Below, piece after piece: positions 43,976 through 52,742 of a DNA stretch of 64,000 bases. The stretch comes from Paenibacillus pabuli NBRC 13638 (GTDB lineage Bacteria; Bacillota; Bacilli; Paenibacillales; Paenibacillaceae). The position numbers were made by a program, and so were the translations under genes. Positions within the stretch are counted from its first letter, which is position 1. The number at the start of each line of letters is the position of its first letter. The stretch spans positions 1 through 64,000 of the forward strand of contig NZ_BCNM01000014.1 of the NCBI RefSeq assembly GCF_001514495.1. The letters run 5' to 3'. The notes beneath the pieces are model-generated. The model did no database searches, was not told the origin of the DNA, and was given only the letters and a program-made list of their open reading frames with translations.

Positions 43976-44028
43976 TTTCGGTTTTTATTGTACCACTTTC
44001 AAAATAACTTCTAACTTCTGGAGGGCAT

Positions 44029-45507
44029 ATGCAATTTCATGTAGCTTACAGTTCATATTTGAACCGAAAATATACCAAGATGAAGGCTCTCTACCATGCG
44101 ATTCGTGATGCGATTCATGAAGGTAATCTGGTGTATGGCGAGAAGTTACCATCGACAAGAGAGTTAGCTGCGATGTATCACATTTCCCGAGGAACAGTAA
44201 ATCAGGTATATGATACGTTAACCGCTCAAGGTTACATTCATTCAGAGCATGGAAGAGGAACCTTTGTTGCTTATCAGTTGGATTTAAGCAATGATTCCTC
44301 CACAGAGAAAGCTTGTACCCATCACTTATCAGCCTGGGGGAATCGTATTCAACAGTTTGAACAGCACACGACTCAAAGACATGCACAAACAAATGATTCC
44401 AGAATAGAGAGTGACGCAGTTATCGACTTTAGCAAATACCAGCCTGATTTATCCAAATTTCCTTACGATGAATGGAACAATCGACTGTATGCAGAGATCC
44501 GGCATCGGGAGCATCACATGAAAACAACCTCTGCTTATGTTAGTTCAACAGGGGAGCCAAAATTGAGAGAAGCTATTGCTGCTTACCTTCGGCGGATGCG
44601 GGGGATTCAAGTCGATGCGGATCATATTGCAGTTACTGCAGGCTCTATGCAAGCTATAGCTCTACTCACTCAATTACTTGCAGATCCCGGGGATCATGTC
44701 GTGACGGAAAGTCCTTGTTATGTCGGGATTTCTCAAGCTATTTTGGCTGCGGGTGCAAAGTTGATTGAAGCCAATCTCGATGGTCAGGGAGTTGTACCCC
44801 AAAACTGGGAAGCACGTATGTTGTTTGTCACGCCGTCACGACAATTTCCTACCGGCGAAATGCTTAGCCTTGAACGCAGACAAACATTGCTGGACTGGGC
44901 ACATCGTCATGATGCTATGATTGTGGAGGACGATTACGACAGTGAATTCCGATATCGCGGAATGCATGTTGAACCGCTAAAAACATTGGATAAAGCGGGA
45001 CGCGTAATCTATCTGGGCAGCTTCACCAAAACTTTGCCTTTAGAAGTACGGCTTGGTTATGTCGTTCTTCCCCCTACTTTGGCAGATACCTTCAGAAAGG
45101 CACAGGCATTATACGAGCCAAGACCCGTTAATCTGATCGAGCAGCGGGCATTAGCTGCATTTATGACAAGCGGCCAATATGAGCGTCATCTGCGTAGAAT
45201 GAATCGTCTATACAGTCGTAAATTTCATTTGTTACTCAAACTTTTGAACCAGCAGCTCTCTGCATGGTTTGATTGGGTGGAGAATGAAGCGGGTCTGCAC
45301 GTGTTTGGCTGGTGGCGAGGTGATGCGTCCACGTATGAAATCTTTCGGGCATCGGCTAGGTCAGAAGGCGTAGTATATTCCGAAGTCAGCAGTTCAACGT
45401 CTGACGGTATGAAGTATGGTATCTATTTATCATTTGCACATTTGTCAGATGTTCAATTGCAGGAAGGCGTAGCCAAATTAAAAAATGCCGTTACAGCTCC
45501 ATTGTGA
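44029..45507 (+). CDS. pdxR: PdxR, MocR-type PLP-dependent regulator
   Basis: 492 residues: GntR winged helix at the N-terminus (LPSTRELAAMYHISRGTVNQ), then a fold-type-I aminotransferase domain from about residue 120. PLP-site features include TAGSMQAIALL, the Asp of VEDDYDSEFRY and the Schiff-base Lys in YLGSFTKTLP. It binds PLP and activates or represses pdxS. Divergent arrangement with pdxS supports the assignment. RBS TGGAGGG. Confidence 0.92.
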   Translation: MQFHVAYSSYLNRKYTKMKALYHAIRDAIHEGNLVYGEKLPSTRELAAMYHISRGTVNQVYDTLTAQGYIHSEHGRGTFVAYQLDLSNDSSTEKACTHHLSAWGNRIQQFEQHTTQRHAQTNDSRIESDAVIDFSKYQPDLSKFPYDEWNNRLYAEIRHREHHMKTTSAYVSSTGEPKLREAIAAYLRRMRGIQVDADHIAVTAGSMQAIALLTQLLADPGDHVVTESPCYVGISQAILAAGAKLIEANLDGQGVVPQNWEARMLFVTPSRQFPTGEMLSLERRQTLLDWAHRHDAMIVEDDYDSEFRYRGMHVEPLKTLDKAGRVIYLGSFTKTLPLEVRLGYVVLPPTLADTFRKAQALYEPRPVNLIEQRALAAFMTSGQYERHLRRMNRLYSRKFHLLLKLLNQQLSAWFDWVENEAGLHVFGWWRGDASTYEIFRASARSEGVVYSEVSSSTSDGMKYGIYLSFAHLSDVQLQEGVAKLKNAVTAPL

Positions 45508-45551
45508 GGTAATTCGTCTCTCCCTTCTCTCTCGTCTTCCAAAACGGAACA

Positions 45552-45633
45552 CCAAAAATCCCCTCTTTTGTGCAGGAAGAGTTCACAATTATGGAATCTC
45601 TATCGACCTGTCCATCCTGAGGGGATTTTTTGG
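45552..45633. terminator. Long-loop bidirectional terminator
   Basis: Arms CCAAAAATCCCCTC and GAGGGGATTTTTTGG pair over about 13 bp, separated by 53 bases that contain CAGGA/TCCTG. It lies between the convergent pdxR and codA genes and provides T-runs on both strands. The large loop is unusual for a simple terminator. Confidence 0.55.
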
Positions 45634-45676
45634 CTAATGCGAAGGCTCTGGTTGATGCTTCGCAATGTTCATTCAA

Positions 45677-46945
45677 TTATTTGTTGAAAGTTACTTTCTC
45701 CGAACCAGCTTCAAGAATGATCGACGTATCCCGCGGCTTGGTTTCCGCGATCTTGCGACCACCTCTATACGAGTAGAGTACACCGGCCTGTTTGCGAACA
45801 GCCTCGTATTCGTTCTCTGCTTCAAGAACGATGAAGTTGGCAGGCTTCCCTTCTTCAATACCGTATACATCCTCAATATGCAACGTTCTTGCGCTGTTTT
45901 TTGTAATGAGATCGATCGAATTTACGATTTGATCATAACCCAGCAACTGTGAAGCATGAATACCCATGTGCAGTACTTGGAGCATGTTGCCCGTTCCTAG
46001 CGGATACCATGGATCGAAAATGTCATCATGACCGAAGCACACGTTAAGACCAGCTTCCTGCAGCTCTTTGACGCGAGTCAGACCTCTTCTTTTTGGATAC
46101 GTGTCGAAGCGTCCTTGCAGGTGAATGTTGACCAACGGATTGGAGACGAAATTGAGGTCAGCCATCTTCAGCAATCTGAACAATTTGTACGTATATGCGT
46201 CATTGTAAGACCCCATCGCCGTCGTGTGACTTGCTGTTGTGCGAGAGCCCAGTCCACGTTCGTAGGCTTCCTTGGCAACGACTTCCACGAAGCGGGATTG
46301 CTCGTCATCGATCTCGTCGCAATGGATGTCGATCAGACGGTCATATTTTTCGGCAAGGTCAAAGGCAACCTTCATCGAATCGACGCCGTATTCTCTTGTG
46401 AATTCAAAGTGCGGAATACCGCCGACTACATCAACGCCCATTTTGAGTGACTCTTCCAGCAGTTCTGCACCGTTCGGATAGGAATGAATGCCTTCTTGCG
46501 GGAAAGCCACAAGCTGAATATCGATGTATGGTGCCATTTCTTCTTTTACTTCAAGCATCGCTTTGACTGCCGTCAAACTTGGATCTGTAACATCCACATG
46601 TGTCCGTACATGCTGGATGCCCTGTGCCATTTGCCATTTCAGTGCTGTTTTGGAACGGGTTTTAACATCTTCATGTGTCAGGAACGCTTTGCGTTCCGAC
46701 CAACGTTGGATACCTTCAAACAGCGTTCCGCTCAAATTCCATTCCGGCTCGCCAGCCGTTAACGTTGTATCCAGATGGATATGAGGCTCAATGAACGGCG
46801 GCAGTACAAGTGAACCGTTCACGTCAAGTACTTCCTCATTTGCAGTTACTGGCAGCTCCTGCGTAATTTGTTCGAACTTTCCGTCGTTCACGACGATATT
46901 CCATAGCCCTTCTTTACCCCGCAATTTTGCGTTCTGTATAATCAT
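45677..46945 (-). CDS. codA: Cytosine deaminase
   Basis: Amidohydrolase-superfamily enzyme, 422 residues, converting cytosine to uracil in pyrimidine salvage. Metal ligands HIHLD (about residues 60-64), RTHVDV (about 114), IDIHCDE (His about 213), the SHTTAMG region (His about 245) and FGHDDIFDPW (Asp about 312). The substrate loop NLSGTLFEGIQRW matches CodA. It overlaps codB by 32 bp, so translation is coupled. The unit is preceded by a PyrR-type attenuator, which fits its role. Confidence 0.95.
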   Translation of the reverse strand: MIIQNAKLRGKEGLWNIVVNDGKFEQITQELPVTANEEVLDVNGSLVLPPFIEPHIHLDTTLTAGEPEWNLSGTLFEGIQRWSERKAFLTHEDVKTRSKTALKWQMAQGIQHVRTHVDVTDPSLTAVKAMLEVKEEMAPYIDIQLVAFPQEGIHSYPNGAELLEESLKMGVDVVGGIPHFEFTREYGVDSMKVAFDLAEKYDRLIDIHCDEIDDEQSRFVEVVAKEAYERGLGSRTTASHTTAMGSYNDAYTYKLFRLLKMADLNFVSNPLVNIHLQGRFDTYPKRRGLTRVKELQEAGLNVCFGHDDIFDPWYPLGTGNMLQVLHMGIHASQLLGYDQIVNSIDLITKNSARTLHIEDVYGIEEGKPANFIVLEAENEYEAVRKQAGVLYSYRGGRKIAETKPRDTSIILEAGSEKVTFNK

Positions 46946-48194
46946 TTATTTTCCCCTTTTCTTTGTTGGATTCTTTGGTTGGAACGATTAGCATCAACAC
47001 AATGTAGGCCACCGCCGTACCGATCAGTGCATTTAATGGCGTTACCCCTGGAGCCAGCTGGGCGAACGCAACGCCGACGGCCCAAGCCACCAACGCTACC
47101 CAGTTTACCGTCTTGAAATTCATGTCGGCAAACGGTTTATAGTTTCTGCGCTTCACGAAGAAGTAGTCCGCGATGATGATCGCTCCAATAGACGGTACCG
47201 CCGCGCCCAGCACGTTCAGGAAACTGACGAAATTGTTGTACATCCACATGGCGAATACGGTACCCACGATGCCATTTACGATGACGAAGAATTTTTTGGA
47301 GATTTTGGTAATGTTAGCAAAACCAAGACCCGATGCGTACAGTGCATTATCATTTGTCGTCCAGATATTCAGGCCCAGAACGATGATTGCCGGGATGATC
47401 AATCCTTGCAGGAACATGACCTCCGAGATATCGGCCAGGTTATAGGCCATCGCACCAACTGCACCGAAGAGAAACATGAGTGAGTTACCCAGGAAGAATG
47501 CAATCACTGTTGCGGTAACTGCCTGTTTCGATGTCCGGGAAAACCGCGCAAAATCGGGTGTCAGCGTTCCGCCGCTTATGAATGATCCAATACAGATCGT
47601 TAATGCTGCCGCTGCGGTAAGTGTCTGTGTCGGCATGTAATCAAGCAACCCTTGCAGACCACCTAGTGAACCTGCACCTTCGAACATGGAGTAACCACCG
47701 AGAATGGCAATCGCAGGAACCGCGATATAACCGAGAATGACGAGTGACTTCATGCCGAAGATAGCTGATGCTGTCATGGCAAGTCCAAACACGATGATCA
47801 ACAGGTATACGTTCCAGTCCATGGCTTTGGCGACCGGAATCGCGAACATGGCCACACCTACACCGAACCATCCGACCTGTGTGAAGCCGAGCAGGAACGA
47901 AGGCAGGTACGAACCTTTATCACCGAACGCATATTTTGCGAGCAAATGCGTGGACAATCCTGTTTTGGCGGCGATATGTGCTAGTGCTCCCGTATAGATG
48001 CCGAGCACCAGATTGCCCGCAAGTACGATGCCAATGAACTCCATGAACGTCAAGCTGACGCCCAATGTCCCTCCTGCCAGCATGCTTGCAGAGAAGAAAG
48101 TGAAACCCAGCATGACGGATAACGTCTTCCAAAAGTGGTTTCTTTGCGCTTTCGGCACGGCTTGCCATGAAAACTCTTGATCTTGTTTGCTCAT
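46914..48194 (-). CDS. codB: Cytosine permease
   Basis: NCS1-family membrane transporter of 426 residues with about 12 helices; QEFSWQAVPKAQRNHFWKTL at the N-terminus, GFTQVGWFGVGVAMFAIPVA and FISGGTLTPDFARF in the substrate region. Imports cytosine with cations for codA. RBS CTGGAGGT. First gene behind the attenuator and promoter at 48238-48451. Confidence 0.94.
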   Translation of the reverse strand: MSKQDQEFSWQAVPKAQRNHFWKTLSVMLGFTFFSASMLAGGTLGVSLTFMEFIGIVLAGNLVLGIYTGALAHIAAKTGLSTHLLAKYAFGDKGSYLPSFLLGFTQVGWFGVGVAMFAIPVAKAMDWNVYLLIIVFGLAMTASAIFGMKSLVILGYIAVPAIAILGGYSMFEGAGSLGGLQGLLDYMPTQTLTAAAALTICIGSFISGGTLTPDFARFSRTSKQAVTATVIAFFLGNSLMFLFGAVGAMAYNLADISEVMFLQGLIIPAIIVLGLNIWTTNDNALYASGLGFANITKISKKFFVIVNGIVGTVFAMWMYNNFVSFLNVLGAAVPSIGAIIIADYFFVKRRNYKPFADMNFKTVNWVALVAWAVGVAFAQLAPGVTPLNALIGTAVAYIVLMLIVPTKESNKEKGKINDYTERKIAG

Positions 48195-48237
48195 CAGAAT
48201 ACCTCCAGCTTAAAGTGTATCTGATACCAAAAAAAAG

Positions 48238-48400
48238 CAGAAAAAAGAGGCTACTCGTCAAGTTATACACTGACAAGTAGCCTCTTTTTGCATCATAACC
48301 CGCGCGAAGACACAGAGCATCCTATTACGGAATATGCCCTGATTCTCGCGTGATTATGAAATCCGCTGCCCTTGCCAGCCTCTCTGGACTGAATTAAAGG
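48238..48400 (-). promoter_or_regulatory. PyrR-type transcription attenuator of codBA
   Basis: The leader RNA contains AGTCCAGAGAGGCT (48377-48390, minus strand), the conserved PyrR-binding sequence of Bacillota pyr leaders, followed by a region that can form an antiterminator. It ends in a strong terminator: a 19-bp stem with one mismatch (48242-48260/48271-48289), then six T. With UMP or UTP high, PyrR would bind and let the terminator form, cutting codBA expression. The exact alternative pairing was not computed. Confidence 0.8.
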
Positions 48401-48422
48401 TACCAGTATTCAATTACATTCT

Positions 48423-48451
48423 ATTATTTTGGAAAAACCTGCAGTTGTCAA
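48423..48451 (-). promoter_or_regulatory. SigA promoter of codBA
   Basis: Minus-strand TTGACA (48446-48451), 17-bp spacer, AATAAT (48423-48428): perfect -35 and 5/6 -10. It gives a leader of about 220 bases holding the PyrR attenuator. Confidence 0.75.
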
Positions 48452-48715
48452 TGTCATTATTATCCAACGGTTATTAATCTCTTATACAGCAAGCTATTTT
48501 GATCACTCACGGACATTCCGATGACAGCACACCTGCCGATTGAAAAAAATATAACGAAGCTTATTAATGCCTCTATTGACATTTGTACAAATAAATTCAC
48601 TGCGTTTTATTCATTGTAAGCCAATTAGGAAACACCTATTCATATGGGGAGCAAACTTCCTTCTTCTATCCGTCCTTGCAGCATGCAGCCGTTCGGAAAC
48701 CCCTTCTCCACCTTT
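48452..48715. other. Gap without identified gene
   Basis: Between the codBA promoter and the end of the membrane-protein gene I see no supported gene. A plus-strand frame with a lipobox-like LLSVLAAC runs from 48567 into the neighbouring gene but lacks a good ribosome site. Confidence 0.5.
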
Positions 48716-49366
48716 TTACGATATGTGTTCAACAGCTTCTGGTAGTACTCTTTCGTATTCCTTATATAAGACATAACGATTTACACCTCTGGAGAAGTTA
48801 AGTGCTTCATGTGCATGCTGGATGGCGGTATCGCGGTTTTCTGCTTTGAGTTCAATTCCCGCGAGCAGTGTTGATCTCATCCACTGTTTTTTAATGGATT
48901 GAAGTCTTTCCCGCGCCTCATCACTTTGCCCGTCCTCCAAGAGTAGAATGGTTTCATAATATGTACGGTAGTCCGATAAGCGCATGTTCTGCACAGCTTC
49001 GTGAACGGCCACCATGTCCTTGCGATAAAATCCATAAGCCGCACTATATGTTGCCTGCGTCACTTTCTGCGTATACTTACCTCTGATCTGTTCCATAGTG
49101 AGCTCAGCCTCGTCATCGAGTCTGTTCGCAAATACGTAATAAATGTAAACCCCAGGTGTTTTTTGCTGTTTGCGTAAGAAACTCTCCACACGGTCTATAC
49201 GTGTTTCCAACGACAAAGGATAATAAAAGCGCAGCATAAACATGATAAGAGAGGCTACAAGCACAACCCCTAATGTCAAAATTAGAGAATAGTCATTCCA
49301 GGTCATAAACAATACAAATACAAACACCGCTAAATAAAACATAAATTCCCACCAAGAGTGCCTCAT
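48716..49366 (-). CDS. Unknown membrane protein with helical cytosolic domain
   Basis: 216 residues. Two adjacent membrane helices (WWEFMFYLAVFVFVLFMTW and LILTLGVVLVASLIMFMLRF), then a 150-residue helical region with repeat-like pairs (YSAAYGFYRKDMVAVHEAVQ, LLLEDGQSDEARERLQSI, AENRDTAIQHAHEAL) reminiscent of TPR units. Start at ATG 49366 with AAAGGAGA upstream. No function known; TPR-like content suggests a scaffold role. Monocistronic. Confidence 0.78.
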   Translation of the reverse strand: MRHSWWEFMFYLAVFVFVLFMTWNDYSLILTLGVVLVASLIMFMLRFYYPLSLETRIDRVESFLRKQQKTPGVYIYYVFANRLDDEAELTMEQIRGKYTQKVTQATYSAAYGFYRKDMVAVHEAVQNMRLSDYRTYYETILLLEDGQSDEARERLQSIKKQWMRSTLLAGIELKAENRDTAIQHAHEALNFSRGVNRYVLYKEYERVLPEAVEHIS

Positions 49367-49510
49367 GTATCTCCTTTCGAATAGAAAAATAATAAGCAAG
49401 TCTATATTATATCAAAATCAATTCCCCTTTTTGTATAATGTTAGGAAATAAAATTATGAACAATACGCTATCCCGTCTTAAAATCAAGCCCAGTAAAACA
49501 TCCATAAAAA

Positions 49511-49574
49511 TAGGCCAACCAGAAAATTTCTGGCTGACCTAATAATACGAAAAAGTCGCTATACTAGCGACTTT
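49511..49574 (-). terminator. Tandem terminators after the ketopantoate reductase-like gene
   Basis: Two hairpins in a row: AAAGTCGCTA/TAGCGACTTT (49552-49561/49565-49574, perfect, 3-base loop), then a 15-bp stem with two mismatches (49511-49525/49527-49541) followed by TTTTTATGG on the minus strand. The first resembles the hairpin at 25088-25110. Confidence 0.75.
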
Positions 49575-49595
49575 CAGTTGAAATAGTTGAATTTA

Positions 49596-50627
49596 TTATT
49601 GTGCACTTAATAGTTCTTCAAAAGCTTTTATGTTCGTGTCAAAATCAGGAACGGTTTGAGTTTCTTCAGCAGATTTAACCAGTTTTACAACTAAATCATT
49701 ATAAGGTGTCGCAATTCCGGTACCTTCTGCTCTACTTGAAACAACCCCATTAATATAATCAATCTCCGTTTTGCGGTTCTTCTCCAGATCTTGAAGCATG
49801 CTTGCTTTGAGCAGTCTGGAGGGCTCCATCACGTAACGTAATGTTTTCACCCGTTCAGGGATATCTTCTTTGCTGTTCAGTTCGAGTGAAGCGATGTCGA
49901 ATCCATTCATTTTAACCAAGGTAACCCCATTGGCGCGAGCAACTTTAATCGTCTCGTCCGCAATATGAGCTGCACTCACAATGCCGGCTTCTTGATCAAG
50001 AATGTCCCCATATTCCCCATTCAAAGCAGCTGATAAACCACTAAATGCATTGTTGATCAGCAATTTGGACCATTTGGTTCCAACCAGGTTATCGGAAATA
50101 TGTGTTCCACCTACAAGGTCCAACACCGATTTCACGCGCTGAATTCGTTCGGTGATTTCACCATTTAATTCACCAATCTGAAAAGCATACTGCTTAAATT
50201 GAGTGTACTCGATGGTCAGGCTCGACACACCAGGTTCAATGAGCGTAGCGCCAAATTCAACGGAGCCAGCAATGACACGTTTTTCACCCACAATGGAAGC
50301 CACTTTTTCTTCCGGAATCCCGTTCTGCAAAGAACACACCATACTGTCTTCTTTCAAGAATGGAAGTAATTCCTGAAGAATGGAATCGTTGTAGAGTTGT
50401 TTGGTTAAAAGTAAAACGAGGTCATATTGTCCTGATTTTTGATCAGGAGTAATTGCTTTTACTTTGGCCTGAAACTCTGTGGTACCCGTCACTTTAGCAC
50501 CCGCTTGATTCAAAGCATCTACATGTTCCTGATATGCATCAATTAACTCAACGTCCAGTCCGCCATCCGCAAGGTATGCGCCTACGATGGTTCCCAAAGA
50601 TCCTGCTCCTACAATTGCAATTCTCAT
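49596..50627 (-). CDS. Ketopantoate reductase (PanE/ApbA) family oxidoreductase
   Basis: 343 residues. NADPH-binding GAGSLGTIVGAYL at residues 7-19, LLLTKQL and LQNGIPEE in the cofactor site, and the catalytic Lys/Asn region TKWSKLLINNAFSGL. Length is slightly above PanE. The family reduces ketopantoate, but this gene follows an acetoacetate decarboxylase-like gene rather than pantothenate genes, so another 2-keto or beta-keto acid is possible. ATG 50627 with AAGGAGG replaces the much longer frame that begins inside the upstream gene. Confidence 0.88.
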   Translation of the reverse strand: MRIAIVGAGSLGTIVGAYLADGGLDVELIDAYQEHVDALNQAGAKVTGTTEFQAKVKAITPDQKSGQYDLVLLLTKQLYNDSILQELLPFLKEDSMVCSLQNGIPEEKVASIVGEKRVIAGSVEFGATLIEPGVSSLTIEYTQFKQYAFQIGELNGEITERIQRVKSVLDLVGGTHISDNLVGTKWSKLLINNAFSGLSAALNGEYGDILDQEAGIVSAAHIADETIKVARANGVTLVKMNGFDIASLELNSKEDIPERVKTLRYVMEPSRLLKASMLQDLEKNRKTEIDYINGVVSSRAEGTGIATPYNDLVVKLVKSAEETQTVPDFDTNIKAFEELLSAQ

Positions 50628-50641
50628 TATATTTTTCCTCC

Positions 50642-51388
50642 TTATTTCTCTTCCAGGTAGTTGTATACAGGTTGTGCAGCGTTTAAGGTTAAGTTGGTAA
50701 GAATATGAGAAGCGGACACAACTTCCAACACAGGCAGATCTGCAAGAGGTGCCAACGCATGTTCGAACAGTTGAAGCCGGGCAGGTCCTGTCCAAGCCTC
50801 CTTCACTTCGATGTCCGTAATTTGAGTACGGATCAGATCACATATTCTTAAATTCCCGGTATAGTCGGTAGCAATCTTAATCATAAAATTAGGTCGGCAT
50901 ATTTCACGTTTGGCGAACTCTTTATCCATCTCCACATGTTTATATCCCATCGTTGCCGTGGCTACACGCAGCGTTCCATAATCAAGTGTGCCGACAAGTG
51001 TATCTGAATCGGTATACAGCTTGGGCGCACCCAGCTTTTTCGGATAGGCGGTGAGCTCTCGACCACTCGCAATCGCGGGGAAATTGTCTACGTACATCGA
51101 ATGCACATAATCGCCTTCCTCCCCATTAAATTGAACAGGGATAACTTGTCCAGCTTCTGTATAAGCACCCAGTCCAGAAACATCCGGCATCCACATCACT
51201 TCGAATTTAACCAAAGGTTCAGTAATTTCCAGAGGCTCTGGTACGGCTGCCCGTAACGCTTTTTCATCGGTCCGGTAAATAATATTCAAATATTCACGAT
51301 TCACGAATTTGTACGGTGGCATTGGATATGCAGGAGCTGTTAGGGGTGTATTCAGATTTTTAGCTATGTTATTCACATCGATTTTCAT
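50642..51388 (-). CDS. Acetoacetate decarboxylase-like enzyme
   Basis: 248 residues. The Schiff-base lysine motif RELTAYPKKLGAPKL is the ADC active site, with the Glu in VKFEVMWM and the ending LPVLEVVSASHILTNLTL typical of the fold. ADC makes acetone from acetoacetate; many relatives have other activities. ATG 51388 follows AAGGTAGG. It is 14 bp ahead of the PanE-like gene, in one operon, and divergent from a LysR gene. A small inverted-repeat element inserted 28 bp upstream of its start probably forms part of its leader or promoter. Confidence 0.9.
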   Translation of the reverse strand: MKIDVNNIAKNLNTPLTAPAYPMPPYKFVNREYLNIIYRTDEKALRAAVPEPLEITEPLVKFEVMWMPDVSGLGAYTEAGQVIPVQFNGEEGDYVHSMYVDNFPAIASGRELTAYPKKLGAPKLYTDSDTLVGTLDYGTLRVATATMGYKHVEMDKEFAKREICRPNFMIKIATDYTGNLRICDLIRTQITDIEVKEAWTGPARLQLFEHALAPLADLPVLEVVSASHILTNLTLNAAQPVYNYLEEK

Positions 51389-51415
51389 CAAAGACACCTA
51401 CCTTATGTTTTGTTT

Positions 51416-51646
51416 CTATATAAGTTGAACTCAAGATCATTCACACTGACACTACGATGACAGAACAACCTTCCAATCGCTGTTATCCCCAGATCTTTCG
51501 ATTCCCCTTCTAAAGGGGAAAATCCGGTGATAGGTTATGCTTCCGATGTAGCTTTCTTTCAGAAAGCTTTTAGGCGAACGCTTTGCTTTTTCAGGTTTTT
51601 TCTTTCCTCTCCGTTATTGTGTAAATAATTAGTTCAACTTATATAG
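51416..51646. mobile_element. MITE-like inverted-repeat element, copy 1
   Basis: 231-bp element bounded by perfect 16-bp terminal repeats CTATATAAGTTGAACT and AGTTCAACTTATATAG, with an internally folding body (TTCCCCTTCTAAAGGGGAA). It has no coding capacity. A second copy with clear similarity (ATGACAGAACA ... CCTTCC, ATCGCTGTTAT, GGCGAACGCT, CCTCTCCGTTAT) lies at 62658-62851 in the same orientation. The ends suggest insertion at TA or TATA. The remaining bases to 51772 are AT-rich and hold the LysR promoter. Confidence 0.75.
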
Positions 51647-51772
51647 TCAGGTTTTTGGTATTTAAAATTTGATCTGTATCTCATAAAAAAATTCTACATC
51701 AATATTTAAATTTAATATAATACATAATAAGTACTATATATATTTATCAGAATAAATAAGGAGTGCGAATGG

Positions 51773-52660
51773 ATGGAATTGCTTCAGCTCAAATACTTTC
51801 AAACCGTTGCCTATACTGAACATATCTCCAAGGCAGCTGCCCAATTGAATATCGCTCAACCTTCCCTAAGCTTAACGATTAAAAGACTTGAGGATGAACT
51901 GGGTACCCCCTTATTCCACAGGAGAGGAAGAAACATTCAATTGAATTCCTCAGGTGAGATTTTATTGAAGCATGTAAACCGGATTTTTATTGAAATTGAA
52001 AATGCAGAGATGGAGATTAAAGCGGAGGAACAGCAAATATCCAATACGATCAGGATCTCGATTACGAATACCCGATTTCTCACTGGTCTCATTAGTGACT
52101 ATATCAACGGTTCCCCTGAAACCAAGCTTCATCAGGGTATTGGGACCCGCAGTGAAATTATTACAGGTTTGAAGAAAGGTGACATGCATCTGGGCATTAC
52201 GGGGCATCCGATTCAGGATGAGGAGATTGAGAGTGTTGTTCTTGTTGAGGAGGACATTGTTCTTGTTGTGCCCACGGATCATGCATACGGCGGAGAAACA
52301 AGCATTTCATTAAGTGTTGTTGCAAATGAGCCCTTTATTTCCCTTGCCGATAATAAGGAGTACAGCCGCTTTACAACCATGCTCTGTGAAAAAGCAGGTT
52401 TCCTCCCCAATCATGCATTTGAGGTCGATTCTCATACCCTGCTTGAAATTATCAGCCTTAATCAAGGTGTTGCATTAATTCCGATCTCCGTATGTAGAGC
52501 ACTGGGGTTACGTTTTGTAAAAATTGCTGATGATTCAGCTATATATCCCATTAGCCTATCCTGGGTCAAACAAAAACGGTTATCTCCTGCTGTTGGAGAA
52601 TTTCGTGATTTTATTACTTCGTACTATGAAGACAATACTAGCTTGTTTAAAGTGAAGTAG
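51773..52660 (+). CDS. LysR family transcriptional regulator
   Basis: 295 residues with the N-terminal winged helix (MELLQLKYFQTVAYTEHISK ... IAQPSLSLTIKRLEDELG) and the effector domain from about residue 90. Divergent from the ADC/PanE-like operon, which it most likely controls. The inverted-repeat element lies between them, so the ancestral operator may have been displaced. RBS AAGGAG. Confidence 0.9.
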   Translation: MELLQLKYFQTVAYTEHISKAAAQLNIAQPSLSLTIKRLEDELGTPLFHRRGRNIQLNSSGEILLKHVNRIFIEIENAEMEIKAEEQQISNTIRISITNTRFLTGLISDYINGSPETKLHQGIGTRSEIITGLKKGDMHLGITGHPIQDEEIESVVLVEEDIVLVVPTDHAYGGETSISLSVVANEPFISLADNKEYSRFTTMLCEKAGFLPNHAFEVDSHTLLEIISLNQGVALIPISVCRALGLRFVKIADDSAIYPISLSWVKQKRLSPAVGEFRDFITSYYEDNTSLFKVK

Positions 52661-52686
52661 GAATGTCTTGGTAAATGGTAAAAAGC

Positions 52687-52728
52687 AAAGACCACGTTAG
52701 CCCCTTTAAAGGAGACGACGTGGTCTTT
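52687..52728. terminator. Bidirectional terminator
   Basis: 11-bp stem AAAGACCACGT/ACGTGGTCTTT with an inner CCTTT/AAAGG pairing, between the convergent LysR and GH4 genes. Confidence 0.8.
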
Positions 52729-52742
52729 ATCATTATCTATTC

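Noticed and set aside
48195..48420. Purine riboswitch upstream of codB
   Set aside because: The conserved xpt-type three-way junction is not seen, while the PyrR-binding motif AGTCCAGAGAGGCT and a terminator are.
48567..48776. Possible lipoprotein with LLSVLAAC lipobox
   Set aside because: No good ribosome site, only about 30 residues after the Cys, and it runs into the opposite-strand membrane-protein gene.
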